From: Eremomyces bilateralis CBS 781.70 | Taxonomy: Eukaryota > Ascomycota > Dothideomycetes > Eremomycetales > Eremomycetaceae | NCBI RefSeq assembly: GCF_010015585.1 | Contig: NW_022985075.1 | Span: forward strand, 372,001-436,000 | Reading direction: 5' to 3' | DNA length: 64,000 nucleotides | Shown here: positions 1-10,778 of the stretch, one piece after another | Position numbering within the stretch: the stretch's first letter is position 1 | How the letters are laid out: every line of letters starts with the position of its first letter | Notes under the pieces: generated by a model | What the model was told of the DNA's origin: nothing | The model's database searches: none | Seen by the model: only the letters and a program-made list of their open reading frames with translations | Made by a program: the position numbers and the translations under genes

Positions 1-1016
1 TATCACTCCAGTTACCATTCCACCATCGTCCCAGGGACACGGCTTACGGCAAAGGCTGTGGTATCCGAGGATAAAGGGCGAGTACCAAAATCCCACGCCG
101 CATAAACGAAACGCTGGTATTCCCGTGGGATGAAGCGCCGTGCCAGATTCACGAGCAGCGCAGCTCAAACAAAGTTCTATTCGTGACGCAGGACTTCTCA
201 CAGAAATCCCTCCTGAAAAGGGGCTTAGATAAGAAGACGCGGGTGGAGCCTGGTCATCACATGACACTCCGTGAAGGAATACATCATCAGCAAATTCGCC
301 AGCCGAATTGTCGAAGAGACAAGATCTCTCTATGCGGTGTAAATGGGCTAAAGACATGGATCGGTGACTGTGCACCGCCCATTCATATCTTCGCTTAATC
401 ACCGAATAAGGAGCCGCGTCATCGAGACGTTGTACCTCATGTAGGAAGAGTTGGGTAGTCGACAGTGGCGCAAGCTGGGTGCCGTGTCATGCAATCTTCG
501 GGTCGCATTGCTGGCTACTACCATCTGAGTGTCTGTAATCTAGAACGGCCTAGCGCTAGAAAGAAGTGCTCATTGACAGTTGTACTGAGAGGATTCACTT
601 CGAATCTGGAGCGGAGTCCGCTCGAAGAGTCGTGGATAGGGTACTGATATAACCATCCTGATTCAGGCAGCTTCTTCATCCGAATATTCTGGCGATCCAG
701 ATACGCGCAGCATCCGGATAGAGCGGAATCTTGCAGGATCCAGTCATATCCACTGATTTTTTTATTGGAAGGGCAGCCACGTCGTATAATGGACAGGTCT
801 CACGACTGCCGCAATGACGAGCGAGGCGCCTTCCAAAGGGGCAGCTGGAGACTTCGCACAATACACAGCCTTTATTTCCGTTTCGCCGTGGACCGTGGTT
901 TGATTGCGACTCATGAGACGTACTGTCGCTGGCGATAAGGGGGTGCGGCAGGATGCGGCATGCATTAATTTTAGTAATTGGAGCCCGACGTGGCCCAACA
1001 TGAATCCGGATGGAGG
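1..1016. other. No gene recognised
   Basis: There are short open frames on both strands, but none has a recognisable domain, a consistent splice structure or a family signature. The minus-strand frame over 676-1158 has several Cys residues and could be a spliced continuation of the secreted-protein candidate that starts at 1334, but I could not build a convincing model. Confidence 0.4.
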
Positions 1017-1334
1017 TCATATGTTCAGTTGCGGCCAGTTCATATAACATTGCGCCTCCAGAATCCAGGGTAGAGAAGATCGGATATGTTGATAATACGT
1101 GAATGGACCACAGCGGTGGACCGTGGCGTGGCAGAGCAGCCGGATATCTGAGGGACAAAACGCAAGCCCGACGTGGAATTGCCCTGTATCAAGGAGAACC
1201 GGTAAACCAGGCCAGATTGCGCTGATCGTGTTGCCGAAGGGGAGGACAGCTCCAGCGTTGAGGGTGCCGTGCGTGGTCAAAAAGGTAGTCAGTAAGAGAG
1301 TGAGTATTTGCGGCCACCCAGGCCATTTCAGCAT
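1017..1334 (-). CDS. Possible small secreted protein (first exon or whole gene)
   Basis: The 105-codon frame opens with an ATG followed by a signal-peptide-like start: two basic or polar residues, then a hydrophobic Leu/Thr-rich stretch (LTLLLTTFLTT) and small residues (LNAGA) where signal peptidase could cut. The rest is mixed, with three Cys residues and no known domain. A GTATTA donor-like site near codon 82 could splice to frames further down the minus strand, so the true C terminus may differ. The family is not recognised. The alternative is a chance open frame in a gene-poor region. Confidence 0.28.
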   Translation of the reverse strand: MLKWPGWPQILTLLLTTFLTTHGTLNAGAVLPFGNTISAIWPGLPVLLDTGQFHVGLAFCPSDIRLLCHATVHRCGPFTYYQHIRSSLPWILEAQCYMNWPQLNI

Positions 1335-2385
1335 TCGTCAAGCGCCTCCCCTCGAGTCCGTGCTAAAGGAGCAGCGGTATCGTGAGAGAAATCGGGGAAA
1401 GGGAAATGCGTGGGCTGGCTCCGAACAAGACATTCGTATCCAAAGGCGAAGCCGACTATTGTACCGACGGTTGGCTCTGGAGGGTCCCATAATGCCTTCG
1501 AAAAGCGGGGTTGAAGCCGGCGGTTCCAGTTAGGCCAGGAAGTGGTGATAGATCTGGAAAAGAAGGGTGTGGGAGCGGTAGGGAGGACGGCGCATTTATG
1601 TAGGAAAATGACTAGAACGAGGTGGGGTCGACGGGGGATGGGCAGCTGAGAAACGATGGCGCAGAGATAGCGCTAAGTCAGAGGCGGTTCGACGAGCCCC
1701 CTAAACCCAAAGAGGCAGCGTACCTAAAGTCCTGGACAGATTTTACGATAGTACCGTAGATACTCTCCCAGAGTGCCCATGACATTATTCCTCGGAGTCG
1801 TCGCGGTATTGCGAGGTAGTTGAAGCGGGCCCCGGACTTCGATTTGGATGGTAGCCGACGGAACCCCCATCGGTTCGAGACGAACCGATATGTCCGCTGA
1901 CTGGTTCGGAGTGTCGGACGTGGTGGAGTGGGCTTGCTCTCCATGTCCTATGGAATGGGGAATTGCAGTGGAAGCCTTGAGTTTGGAGATAGAGGCTGGG
2001 GTGGAGGTTGAGGCTGAGATTGTAGTCTTGTTGACGAAACGCCTTCGTGGCTTGGACTTTGTCGCCGCCTTTAGAATGCCACATGAGCGGGCATGCCGTT
2101 TGCCCGCGAGCGATGTCGCGAATCAGAATGCGGGGCGTTCGTCTTGGCCGAATCCGCTGTCGCTATCATTGCCGCTGCTGCTGTAACCACTCAACTCTTG
2201 CTCGCCAAAATCCTCAGTGTCGAGCCTGTCAGTAGGCGAAGAGCGACGAAACTGAATAGATCGACTGCTGCTGCCATCATCACCGACATCTTCGTTGCTC
2301 TTTCTGTCGTGGAAGACTTGAACCGACACGCTTCATTGCATCTAGGCTGGTGATGAATCGTCATGACTAGTCGACTAGTGCCGCC

Positions 2386-2887
2386 TTAATGACGGGATTC
2401 CGAAAGCTGCTCGGCTGGACCGTCTTCGACTGAAGCAGATCTCTTTCCGGGCGGTGGTGGATCAGGGGAGTTGTTTGCAGTGGATGTCCGATCTGCACAA
2501 CTGTTGAGGGGGGTATTCGGTTCAGTCATCTGGCTTGCTTGAAGCAGATCGTCCTATACCTACAATAAGCTTTTGTCCAGGGATGCTAGATTTTGGTGAC
2601 TTACCTGCGCCAGCTGTTTTGATACCATCACCTGGATTCCTACCATCTAAGCCGCTCACGGACGTTGATATAATAGGCTTCGACAGCGCACCTAGATTGC
2701 CTTTGGCTTGGTCCGTAGTCTTGGCTCGCATTGCACCCTGGTCGGGATTCTTAACTGCTGGCGTGTTGCGCTTCAACAGCTCCTGGTGCGAAGGCAGATA
2801 GTCATCCGAATCAGAACCATAATCATTGGCTTCGCTCTCCTCGAGAACGATTGGTGTCGCAGGTAGAAATTGGCCCAGGGGTCTCAT
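2386..2887 (-). CDS. Hypothetical low-complexity protein (144 aa, tentative two-exon model)
   Basis: Exon 1 is 2605-2887 and exon 2 is 2386-2537. The intron has a perfect GTAAGT donor but a weak TTCAAG acceptor. The first exon reads like a real fungal protein: an acidic patch (SDSDDYLPSHQELLKR) followed by a Lys/Gly/Ala-rich segment. The second is rich in Pro, Ser and Asn (PDPPPPGKRSASVED). No catalytic or binding motif is seen and I do not recognise the family. More coding-like frames lie on the same strand on both sides (2924-3385, with SVNEYAVDFTAKVYRMEGE; and 2123-2329, acidic and Ser-rich), so this may be the middle of a longer gene whose splicing I could not resolve. Confidence 0.35.
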
Positions 2888-5243
2888 TCATCCATGCCGG
2901 ACTGGAAAGTTACTTTTGGAGGCTTATTGTTCGTTCCCGTTATTATCTTTACCGTGCTGTTCATCCCCCGACCTCGACTCGGTCAGGGTGTTGGAGAGGT
3001 CGCAGTGTTCTCTGCCGTCGCCCCCTTTGTTTCCTCGTTTCTCAGCGGCCGTTCTGCTACGAAGTCGTACGTTACTTGAAAGCTCCCCTTCCATACGATA
3101 AACTTTAGCCGTAAAGTCGACGGCATATTCATTTACGGAAATATTTTCTGGACGAGGCTTTGATCCACGCGGCTTTCGCTCCGGCGGGTGGGTATAATAG
3201 TTGAAAGAGATTGGTGCTGGTGAAAATAGGTGCCGTTGTGGTGGGTTATCTTGGTGACATCGGTCGAGACTTCGCGTCACTGCTGTAGCTGCGAAGTGAG
3301 GGGGACCGGAGAGCATAAAATCTGAGAGGGGTGACAATAGCTGAATTACTGCTTGGCGGAATCGCTTCATAGCGGGTAGGTACATGTACCCGCGGACTGC
3401 TACGTGCAGGGAGCCCTATATCAAGGGTCCCTGGAATTTGACCTTCATGATACGGTTAAAGTTGACAGAAATCTCGTGTCTCTAGCTCATTTGTCTGACA
3501 CTGTATTATGGCATCATATTGCATCAATGCGAGCGCGGATCTTTGAACAGCTAAACACTCCCTAGCAGTTCCACTCGTGGATGTCTGGATCAGATCGAAG
3601 ACCAAGTTGCGGTGAAAGACTTGACATATTGAGTGATACCGTCTCAAACACCGGCTTCACATGACATTGAACGCAATCATAGCCTCGACAAATGGAGTGT
3701 GAGCGTTGAACTTCCATTTGAATCCGATGATGCAAATTGCGTGACACGACATACTAATTAGAACTGGGGGGTTGTCGCTGATGTATATCGGATGTTTCCA
3801 CCGGACAAGTATGTGGGTGAGAAGGGGACTTAATGACAACAGAATGAAGGATTGGACGGCATAGAATTACAAAACTGGCCTTGTATGACTGACTTCGCTG
3901 GACTGAGACTTGCTACATGTCGGGCCAGAAGAGAAATAAATCGAGTCTAACAGAGGTGACGAAAGGAGACGTGTCGTTTGGTTCAAACGGGGACAGGCGG
4001 TCAAGTAGCTGTGATCATAGCGCCAAAGACGCAGGCATGATCGCTGGGCTATGAAGAATGAGGCGGCAGGAACCATTTGGTTAAGAATAGATGGTGACGG
4101 GGGACCGTTTTCGCTTGCATGTCTAGAAGTGGACCCTTGCCGCCCTCAAGAGACAAGAATCGAGGGTGTGATGTTGAGGCTCTACCCTAAGGATGCTGCA
4201 GTCATTTCCACACTGACCGAATGTCCTACCTGAGTGAATGTAGAAAGTGAAAACTGCTGGCTCTAATTATTCCCCTGAAATGTTTGTTTCGATTGCATAA
4301 ATCGATGCCAATTTCTTCGGTTAAGAAAGCGGCCGGTGGATGGACCACAGCATGGGCGGATATCTTCGCATCCTGACGCGTAGCACCGGTAAGAGAATAG
4401 TATTCCGCTGGGAGAACGGTCAATCCAGAGAATGGAGCTGTGTGATTGACTCGGAAAAAGCACGCGGGCCCAAAACGGGTGGGAAAAGTCTAGTGGAAAT
4501 CTCCGCAGTTCTGGAAAATGTCTTACCGCCGGCCTTGGGCGTCGAACGGTCGACAGGATCTTGTGTTGGTATTCGGGACTGGCCATAGAGCGGCAAAGTT
4601 GAACTGAGCCTTTGTCACTAGTGAGACAAGTGACATCGATGCCATGCTGCTGCTTGTTAACCACGGTGCCGGGTTTGCCTATGAGCCTTGTTGCATTGGT
4701 GTGGTAGTTAATACGTCCGAACGGGCCTTGTTCAGACCGATCGACGCACCCAATGAAATCTATAACATGAATCATTTGTCTCCTAACTCCTCTTTACACC
4801 CATCCTCTTCTCCCTCTTGCAAGCAAAGTTGTGGCCGTCCGCAGTTTCAACTAGGAACGCCGCTAACATTTTCCTCGGCTCCATTACTTGAACGTCTCTC
4901 GCAGGAAGTGTCCTATTGGAGCCGCAAGGGGCAACATTTCCTCGGGGATGGTGGGCGATCGCTCGCTATCCTTGGTCCACGTCGGCGCCTCGAAACACCA
5001 CGGAACCGCCGGAGAGAATTAGCATCGGCAATATCCTCAACTGTTGCACGTCCCTGGTTGACAACGTGAGAGTGTTTCGTAATATTAAAGAGTCGCTTGT
5101 TCCCGGTCGTGGCCATCTTGGTAAGATTTCGAATCTCATGAGCAGCGCTCCCCCGGTGACGATATTGGCTCTAACTCAAGCACCAGGAACCATCCGAACA
5201 GGGTATCCCAAAGCCCCAGTTGACGCTTTGAATACCGTCGCGA
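2888..5243. other. Mostly non-coding; one coding-like minus-strand frame
   Basis: The minus-strand frame over 2924-3385 (153 codons) has protein-like composition and may belong to the tentative gene below it. Otherwise I see only short overlapping frames with no domain or conserved motif between about 3400 and 5243. Confidence 0.35.
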
Positions 5244-5251
5244 TCACGTGC
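5244..5251. promoter_or_regulatory. CACGTG (E-box-like) element
   Basis: TCACGTGC lies 147 bp upstream of the start codon at 5398. The same 8-mer, in either orientation, recurs upstream of several other genes in the window. Confidence 0.4.
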
Positions 5252-5397
5252 AGTCCATTCCTTTCGACAGAACAAGGCGCACGGGATTGTCGTGGTTTCA
5301 TGGAGCTTGGTGATCGAGCGGGGCCGCGGACGTGCCAACCAGCGAACCTACCACCTCCCCCATTGAGACTCGTATTTGGGAAATCGTGATCAAAACC

Positions 5398-6339
5398 ATG
5401 GCACCCAGGAATCCCAGCTCTTCAGACAGGATCGACGATTCCTTGTCCGACCACCAGCTCCGCCAGCGTCGACAAAACCGAAGGCTTGACATTTATCCAA
5501 GCTCTTTACCGCATGAGGCTTACTTGCGGAACCGCGAGCTAGACGATTCTGAATCACTCATCGTACATTTTGATGAGAATGATCTAGCCGGGATCGACAG
5601 ACCACCCGATCACGAACGGGAAGGCCCGCTCCTAGTGAGAACCCCCACCAGTTCGAGCACAGATCCGTCCGCACCGTCGCAAACGGACTCGTCGAACATG
5701 TCTGCAGTGCTGTCTGCTTCCGATCAAGATACCGCTCCGACTACAGACATTTGGGGGTCGGCTTCAGCTATTTCAGAGCCGGCTTCAGACGCTGAAGTCC
5801 TTTCAATCTGCCCATTTTGGTTCCTGGGCTGCTTGCGGTGCCAATTTGACAACCTCTTGCAGTGCTTCTTGCATTCACTAGTGCACTTCCGCGAGCCAGG
5901 GACATTAAATCCCAGTCCGGACACCAGACACGTCTATATGGAAAACATCGAGTGTAATCCACACACCATGCACCTCGTCCAACCCCCCAACCGAGTATCC
6001 TGCCCTTTTCGAGACTGCAACTGGACAGAAAGCAGGATTTATGGCGATGAGTCGAACAACCTCTCGGTCGAAGACGACTGGGCTCATTGGCGAGCCAGAT
6101 TGGAGCACATCGAAGCTCACTTGAGGAATGGGAACAACCTGCAGCTGAATGGCAAACCCGAGTATGATCTCGCTCACTTCCTCCACAACAACAACTTGAT
6201 CACTCGCGTCAAGTTCCGCGACTTATACGAGGACTGGAACATGACTCGATCCCCCTCGATGCAGTCTAATGTTCGAGTCCACGGTGGTGAGGCGGAAAAG
6301 AGACTCCGCCGCAGAGGGAGGGAAACCGTGCCGCAATAA
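5398..6339 (+). CDS. Hypothetical protein with two Cys/His-rich zinc-finger-like segments
   Basis: A single-exon frame of 313 codons. The frame is open further upstream, but only to a GTG, and the first ATG (MAPRNPSSSD) is taken as the start. The N-terminal 130 residues are Ser/Asp/Thr-rich and probably disordered. Two candidate metal-binding segments follow: one near residues 137-165 begins CPFWFLGCLRC and has His residues about 20 positions on, and one near 201-240 begins CPFRDCNW and ends in H..RLEHIEAH. This spacing resembles the degenerate C2H2-like modules of fungal proteins of unknown function. The C terminus is basic (KRLRRRGRE). No function is assigned; nucleic-acid binding is only a guess. 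Confidence 0.7.
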   Translation: MAPRNPSSSDRIDDSLSDHQLRQRRQNRRLDIYPSSLPHEAYLRNRELDDSESLIVHFDENDLAGIDRPPDHEREGPLLVRTPTSSSTDPSAPSQTDSSNMSAVLSASDQDTAPTTDIWGSASAISEPASDAEVLSICPFWFLGCLRCQFDNLLQCFLHSLVHFREPGTLNPSPDTRHVYMENIECNPHTMHLVQPPNRVSCPFRDCNWTESRIYGDESNNLSVEDDWAHWRARLEHIEAHLRNGNNLQLNGKPEYDLAHFLHNNNLITRVKFRDLYEDWNMTRSPSMQSNVRVHGGEAEKRLRRRGRETVPQ

Positions 6340-9300
6340 AAGAAGGCGCCGTATACCTCATCATGCTTCGAAGTATACGGCTTAGGTTGCGACCTGGATG
6401 GTACGGCATCTCGAACTTCGGAAATGTGCACTGTCGATTCAGGTCAAGTTTCGCAGACTCTTGAAAGACACATTTTGAAGGCGCCTGTTGGGCGTTTCGT
6501 CGGCGTTCCCCTTTAACCAAGACATCAACTTTCTGTTCCCATAACCGATGGTCATGGCATTTTCAAGGTCACCAGGAGATTGAAATAGAGTTCCGGATTC
6601 GGTGGGACCGAACCAAATTAGTGCCACCGGGTCGACGCGCTTTCCCCTCCCACCCTTCAGTTGTGTTCGTCTAAACCAACCTGCTGGATTTTCAGACAAA
6701 CGGACCCAACTCATCGCCAAAGAATTGGAGTCAGAATCGAACCCGTGTTTTTGTCCCCTATCACCACTAAACAGGCGATGCCTGATATCCGACGATCTTT
6801 TCGAACCTCGGCAGCCATATGAATGTTATGAGCATGGCCGCGAAATTTCCCAAGACCACCAGTATCTAGACTGAAACCGATCCAAACTTTTTCAGCGATG
6901 TCCACACCAATTCGCTCGGAAGGTCTTGCGTCCAAAAAGATCTTCTTTCTTCCGATTCCCTGCTTTCGATATATGGTGCTTTTCCCTTCTCTTCTCTGGA
7001 ATCCCTGATGCTCTTAGTAGGCAGCATGCTGCTTCCTTCCTTCCTCTGTTCGTGTGTGGTTTCATGTGGTTTGTATATTTGTAAAATAAAATTCAGACTC
7101 GATTCCGTTCACTCGTTGCGGTTATGGTGCCGTTCCCTTCTCCTCTCAAAAATCCTTGATGCTCTTAGCAGGCAGAATGCTGCTTCCTTCTCTATTCGTG
7201 TGTGTAGTTTCATATTGCTTGTATATTGTTTGTAGTAAACAAAATTCAGGTTCGATTTCGTTCACTCGTGGCGGTTCCGCACCGTTGTCGGAATCATGAA
7301 GGGACTGCGGTTCCCGGTGTCCCCCACGCTTCACCCCATCTTAAAAAAGAACATTAAGACACATTTGGCCGGTCAAGGTCCACTCGTTGAATGCTGAAAG
7401 ATATCCGGCCGCTTTGGGGAGCCGCCTTTCATATCGGTAGCATGAGGTGGTCGGTATTCCATGTTGCGGAGCATCTCGACGGGTCTCCAGAATGCATACA
7501 GTTGGAAATTTCGGAAAACGAGCTGCTCCAGGAGAGTTTAGGGTGGATGCTGTCAATATTGTGCAGCAATGTGCCGTAGGGAGTCGAGGGATCGTGTAAG
7601 AGGTAGGAAAGGGATGAGGAATGTGGAGATTGGGGTTATAACCGACAATGGGCAGAAAATGTATTGACGATATTAGAATGTATTTCGCCTTTTTGGAAGT
7701 TAGGACATCAGATTTCTCTAGTTATACCTTTCAGTATCGCCTCACCCGTAGCAAAATAATGGTGTCATCACAGGTGTGTGCAACATGAGAGAATCAAGGA
7801 TGACACCGAAAGTCTGGAATCTCCGGGTAGATCGTCGGAGGCGAAAAATATCAAACACACTGACTCGCGTCCCCTGACTGTAACCTGAAAGAAGAAAAAA
7901 TCAATAACTCTTTGCCATCACAATCAACGAACACGCCCCCACAAGCGACATATCACACTTCGTATCCTTCGAAGATATACCACTCGACGGGTGGTGGCCG
8001 CCTCTTAGGCCGCATGGATAATAGGTATAAAACGAGAATCTAAATCTTTCGATGCAACTGGCGTTTGGGCTCTAACATCTCAACTTCAATCCTTCGTCAG
8101 GCGTTCCATTCTTTTAAACAGTCTTTCTTTCTTCAGGTTGCGAGTTGCGTTTCAAATCCCCTCTTCATAAAGTCAAAGAAGAGTTCCGCGCTGGCTAGAC
8201 GAAGAAATATCGGGGATTATTGACAGAGCCATAACGAACGTGTCTTATATCTCCACGGGGCATTCAAGATGGCATCCACGCCCTTATCTCCCGGGAGACA
8301 GCTGTTTATTCTATGAATGCCTTGGGAGCTCCGCAGGTTTCGTCGCGTCTTCTCAGGAAGCAAGGTAACGGATCCAGGTCATGTGGTATTCTTGTGCCGG
8401 TGTGGACCATGTTGCTGGACATCGTTTCATTTATCACGCCCTATATTCCGCAAAGAGCATGCAGTTCTGCCATTACGTTCCCTCCGAACCCGGGCGTATC
8501 CACCGTTCCAGCCTTATTGTCTGGCGTAGATTTACCAATGAGTTACAGTCTAGGCTATGTACATGAGTAAAATAAATCTCACAACCAGCTGGAGAATTGG
8601 ATTATCAGCAAGCCAGAGCTAGTTAGGCATCACTTCGTCTCCTTCAAGCACCTTATCTGCTATTATTGCCCAATGCTCGACGTCCACGAACCCAAACACA
8701 TTTGGTGACGTGCACCAGTTCTTCACTGGTCCGCCCAGCTCAGGTCTGGTCTCATAGGTTGCTGTCCGAGAAGCACTATGCCCTCGCCCTGTTTTACCAA
8801 CCCATGCTTAACAGGTTGTCCAGTCACTATCACATCACATTTCCACAAGGGTTCTGTTCACATCAACCAACTTGTTGGCTGTGGCTTGAAATCCGAGGCG
8901 ATGCTGATTCTCCTTTTACTCTCCGTTGTTGTTTCAGCGCCCAATCATGTTGGCAAATGAAAGTGGCCAATAGTTGAAGCTGCTCTTGGTTTGACCTTGC
9001 ACCAGACGCACTAGATGCCCTGGGGCAAGGTGAGCCTTGAGTCAACCTTGACTGTATAGTCGTTTCCGCGTCTACGATATGGTTTAGTTGCAGTCTTGGG
9101 GTCCTGTGCGATACCACGATCTAAGCAGAATATCATGTCCCATAGACCTATTCTAATGTTGTACTGACGGGGAGATATTGTGCCGAGAATACTATGGCAT
9201 GGATGCCACCAACAACCTCCCTTATCACAACCAATAAATCCCACCAGCATTTAGACTTCACTGCAAGAGCTGTATCCAACCACTAAACGCCACACCAAAC

Positions 9301-9378
9301 CGAACACCCGTGGTCCCCTAACGCCAAACGCATATGCCTCGTAAGATCCACGTCGCTCCATCCTCGAACCCCCCCCTC
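6340..9378. other. 3-kb intergenic region, no gene recognised
   Basis: Apart from the tandem duplication listed separately, I see only short frames in several overlapping registers (for example three plus-strand frames over 8313-8570) without domains or consistent splice sites. A short unrecognised multi-exon gene around 8270-8980 cannot be excluded. Confidence 0.45.
6975..7278. repeat. Diverged tandem duplication, two units of about 151 bp
   Basis: Unit 1 (6975-7125) and unit 2 (7126-7278) share an order of landmarks: GATGCTCTTAG.AGGCAG, ATGCTGCTTCCTTC, TTCGTGTGTG, GTTTCAT, TTGTATATT, AAAATTCAG, TCACTCGT.GCGGTT. Many differences are C/T or A/G transitions and there are a few small indels. 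Neither unit codes for a recognisable protein. It looks like an old local duplication. Confidence 0.8.
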
Positions 9379-10236
9379 TCAACTCTTCAACGCCTCCAGT
9401 CGCCCCCTCATCTGCGCCAACATCTCCTCCTGATCCTCCTCCTCCCCCTCCTCCTCTACCGGCTCCTCCCGCACCGGCACGCTCGGCACCTCCTCTGGCG
9501 TCGCCTTCGCCGGCAACCGCCCCTTCAGCACCTCCGTCAACACCTTATCCACCTCCGTCTCTGCCTCCTCCTCCTCGAACTCGTCCTCCTCCGGCAGCGA
9601 ATCCCCTACCATCTCCTCGATGATCCCCGCCTTCACTAGCTCCTGACTGAGCTCCCGCATCGTCCCCGTCAGCTGCCCGAGGCTGATCAGCTGGTTGACG
9701 TCCTTCATGATCCCCGTCGATTTCTTGATCGACCCCTCGATCCGCCGGAGGGCGAACGCTTCGTTGACTTGCATTTGGACCGAGTGGAGCTGCGCTTTGG
9801 AGGTGGCGAGGCGCGCTTTCTGCCGGCGGATGCGCACCATTTCTTTGGCGAAGGTACGGGTTTCGCGTTGGGCTTGGGCGGCTTGAGAGGGATTGCGTTC
9901 GGCGCGTTTGGAGGATTGGAGGATGAAGGTCTTGGTTTTCGATCTAGTGTTGGTTGTGAGAAAGGTCGACTTTAAGATGGTAGCCCGAGCTGTGTGGACG
10001 TACTCGAGGAGGCCTAAGTTCTGTATGTCCCGATCTAGCTGGCGTGAATGTCAACCACTGGCGGCGCGTTTGGAAGGGTGAATGCGTACTTTCCGCGCGT
10101 TCTTCCGTACGAGGGCATCTGTCGTGTCGTAAGCAACCATAACATGTCGAGTCAGTACTCAGGACCATGACGCACTGCACTTCTGCCGCTGCTCCTCTGG
10201 AGTCGGCCCAAACACGAATGAGCGGATGGTTTGCAT
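9379..10236 (-). CDS. vps24: ESCRT-III subunit Vps24 (CHMP3-like)
   Basis: Four exons (10176-10236, 10090-10118, 10004-10038, 9379-9943) give 229 codons, the usual size for the family. The three introns (57, 51 and 60 bp) split the conserved N terminus: FGPTPEEQRQKCNALVRKNA is built from exons 1 and 2, and LDRDIQNL comes from exon 3. The last exon carries the Snf7-fold core (GSIKKSTGIMKDVNQLI, LTGTMRELSQELVKAGIIEE), an acidic linker, and a C-terminal DQEEMLAQMRGRLEAL resembling the MIT-interacting motif bound by Vps4. The family co-polymerises with Snf7 on endosomes to form multivesicular-body vesicles. The start at 10236 was chosen because it yields the basic, helix-0-like N terminus. The only oddity is a long Glu-rich stretch before the C-terminal helix. 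Confidence 0.93.
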
Positions 10237-10778
10237 GACTGCGAAAGTGTTGTGGGCGGGTCCCTCTCGTTCTGAGTTGAGATACAAATGAGGGTGGGTA
10301 CGAAACGGTTAACCTGTAGTGCCAACCAAAGGGTATCACCGCGACATCTTCAAGAGGCGTATACAGTAAAGTCACGACGAACCCGGCGGGATAATATGGA
10401 ATCGCATAAGATATGACATGGATGGCTGGGCTTAGCTGCCTCTAGCGGTTGATTCCTTGATGCCTGATGTAAGAGGTCCATGTCACGTGCCACAGAACAA
10501 AGTCCCTGTTTGGTCTGGTGAAGTTCAGCAAAGCGAGAATGAGCCGTACTACGTAGTAAGGCAAACGAAGAAATGTTCTGTTATATTCATAGGTATTTTC
10601 CCGGAATTCACCATGGGCACTAATCGGTATATGTCTCCTGCACGTAAGCCCAACAGACCCGACCCATGCATTGCGTCGCATAACGCCCCGCTGCAAATAT
10701 GATTTGATGTGTTCTCCCATCAAAGTACAGACCAGACCGGACGTCCGATATCTCCATGCCACAAAAGCCCACAGCATC
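10237..10778. other. Intergenic region upstream of vps24
   Basis: It holds the presumed vps24 promoter and the 3' flank of the GAR-domain gene. TCACGTGC is the only element I can point to; the frames here are short and featureless. Confidence 0.5.
10483..10490. promoter_or_regulatory. CACGTG (E-box-like) element
   Basis: TCACGTGC lies about 250 bp upstream of the vps24 start codon. It is one of the recurring copies of this 8-mer in the window. Confidence 0.4.

Noticed and set aside
8270-8980. Possible gene from several overlapping plus-strand frames
   Set aside because: No frame has a domain or conserved motif and I could not place consistent introns; left as intergenic.
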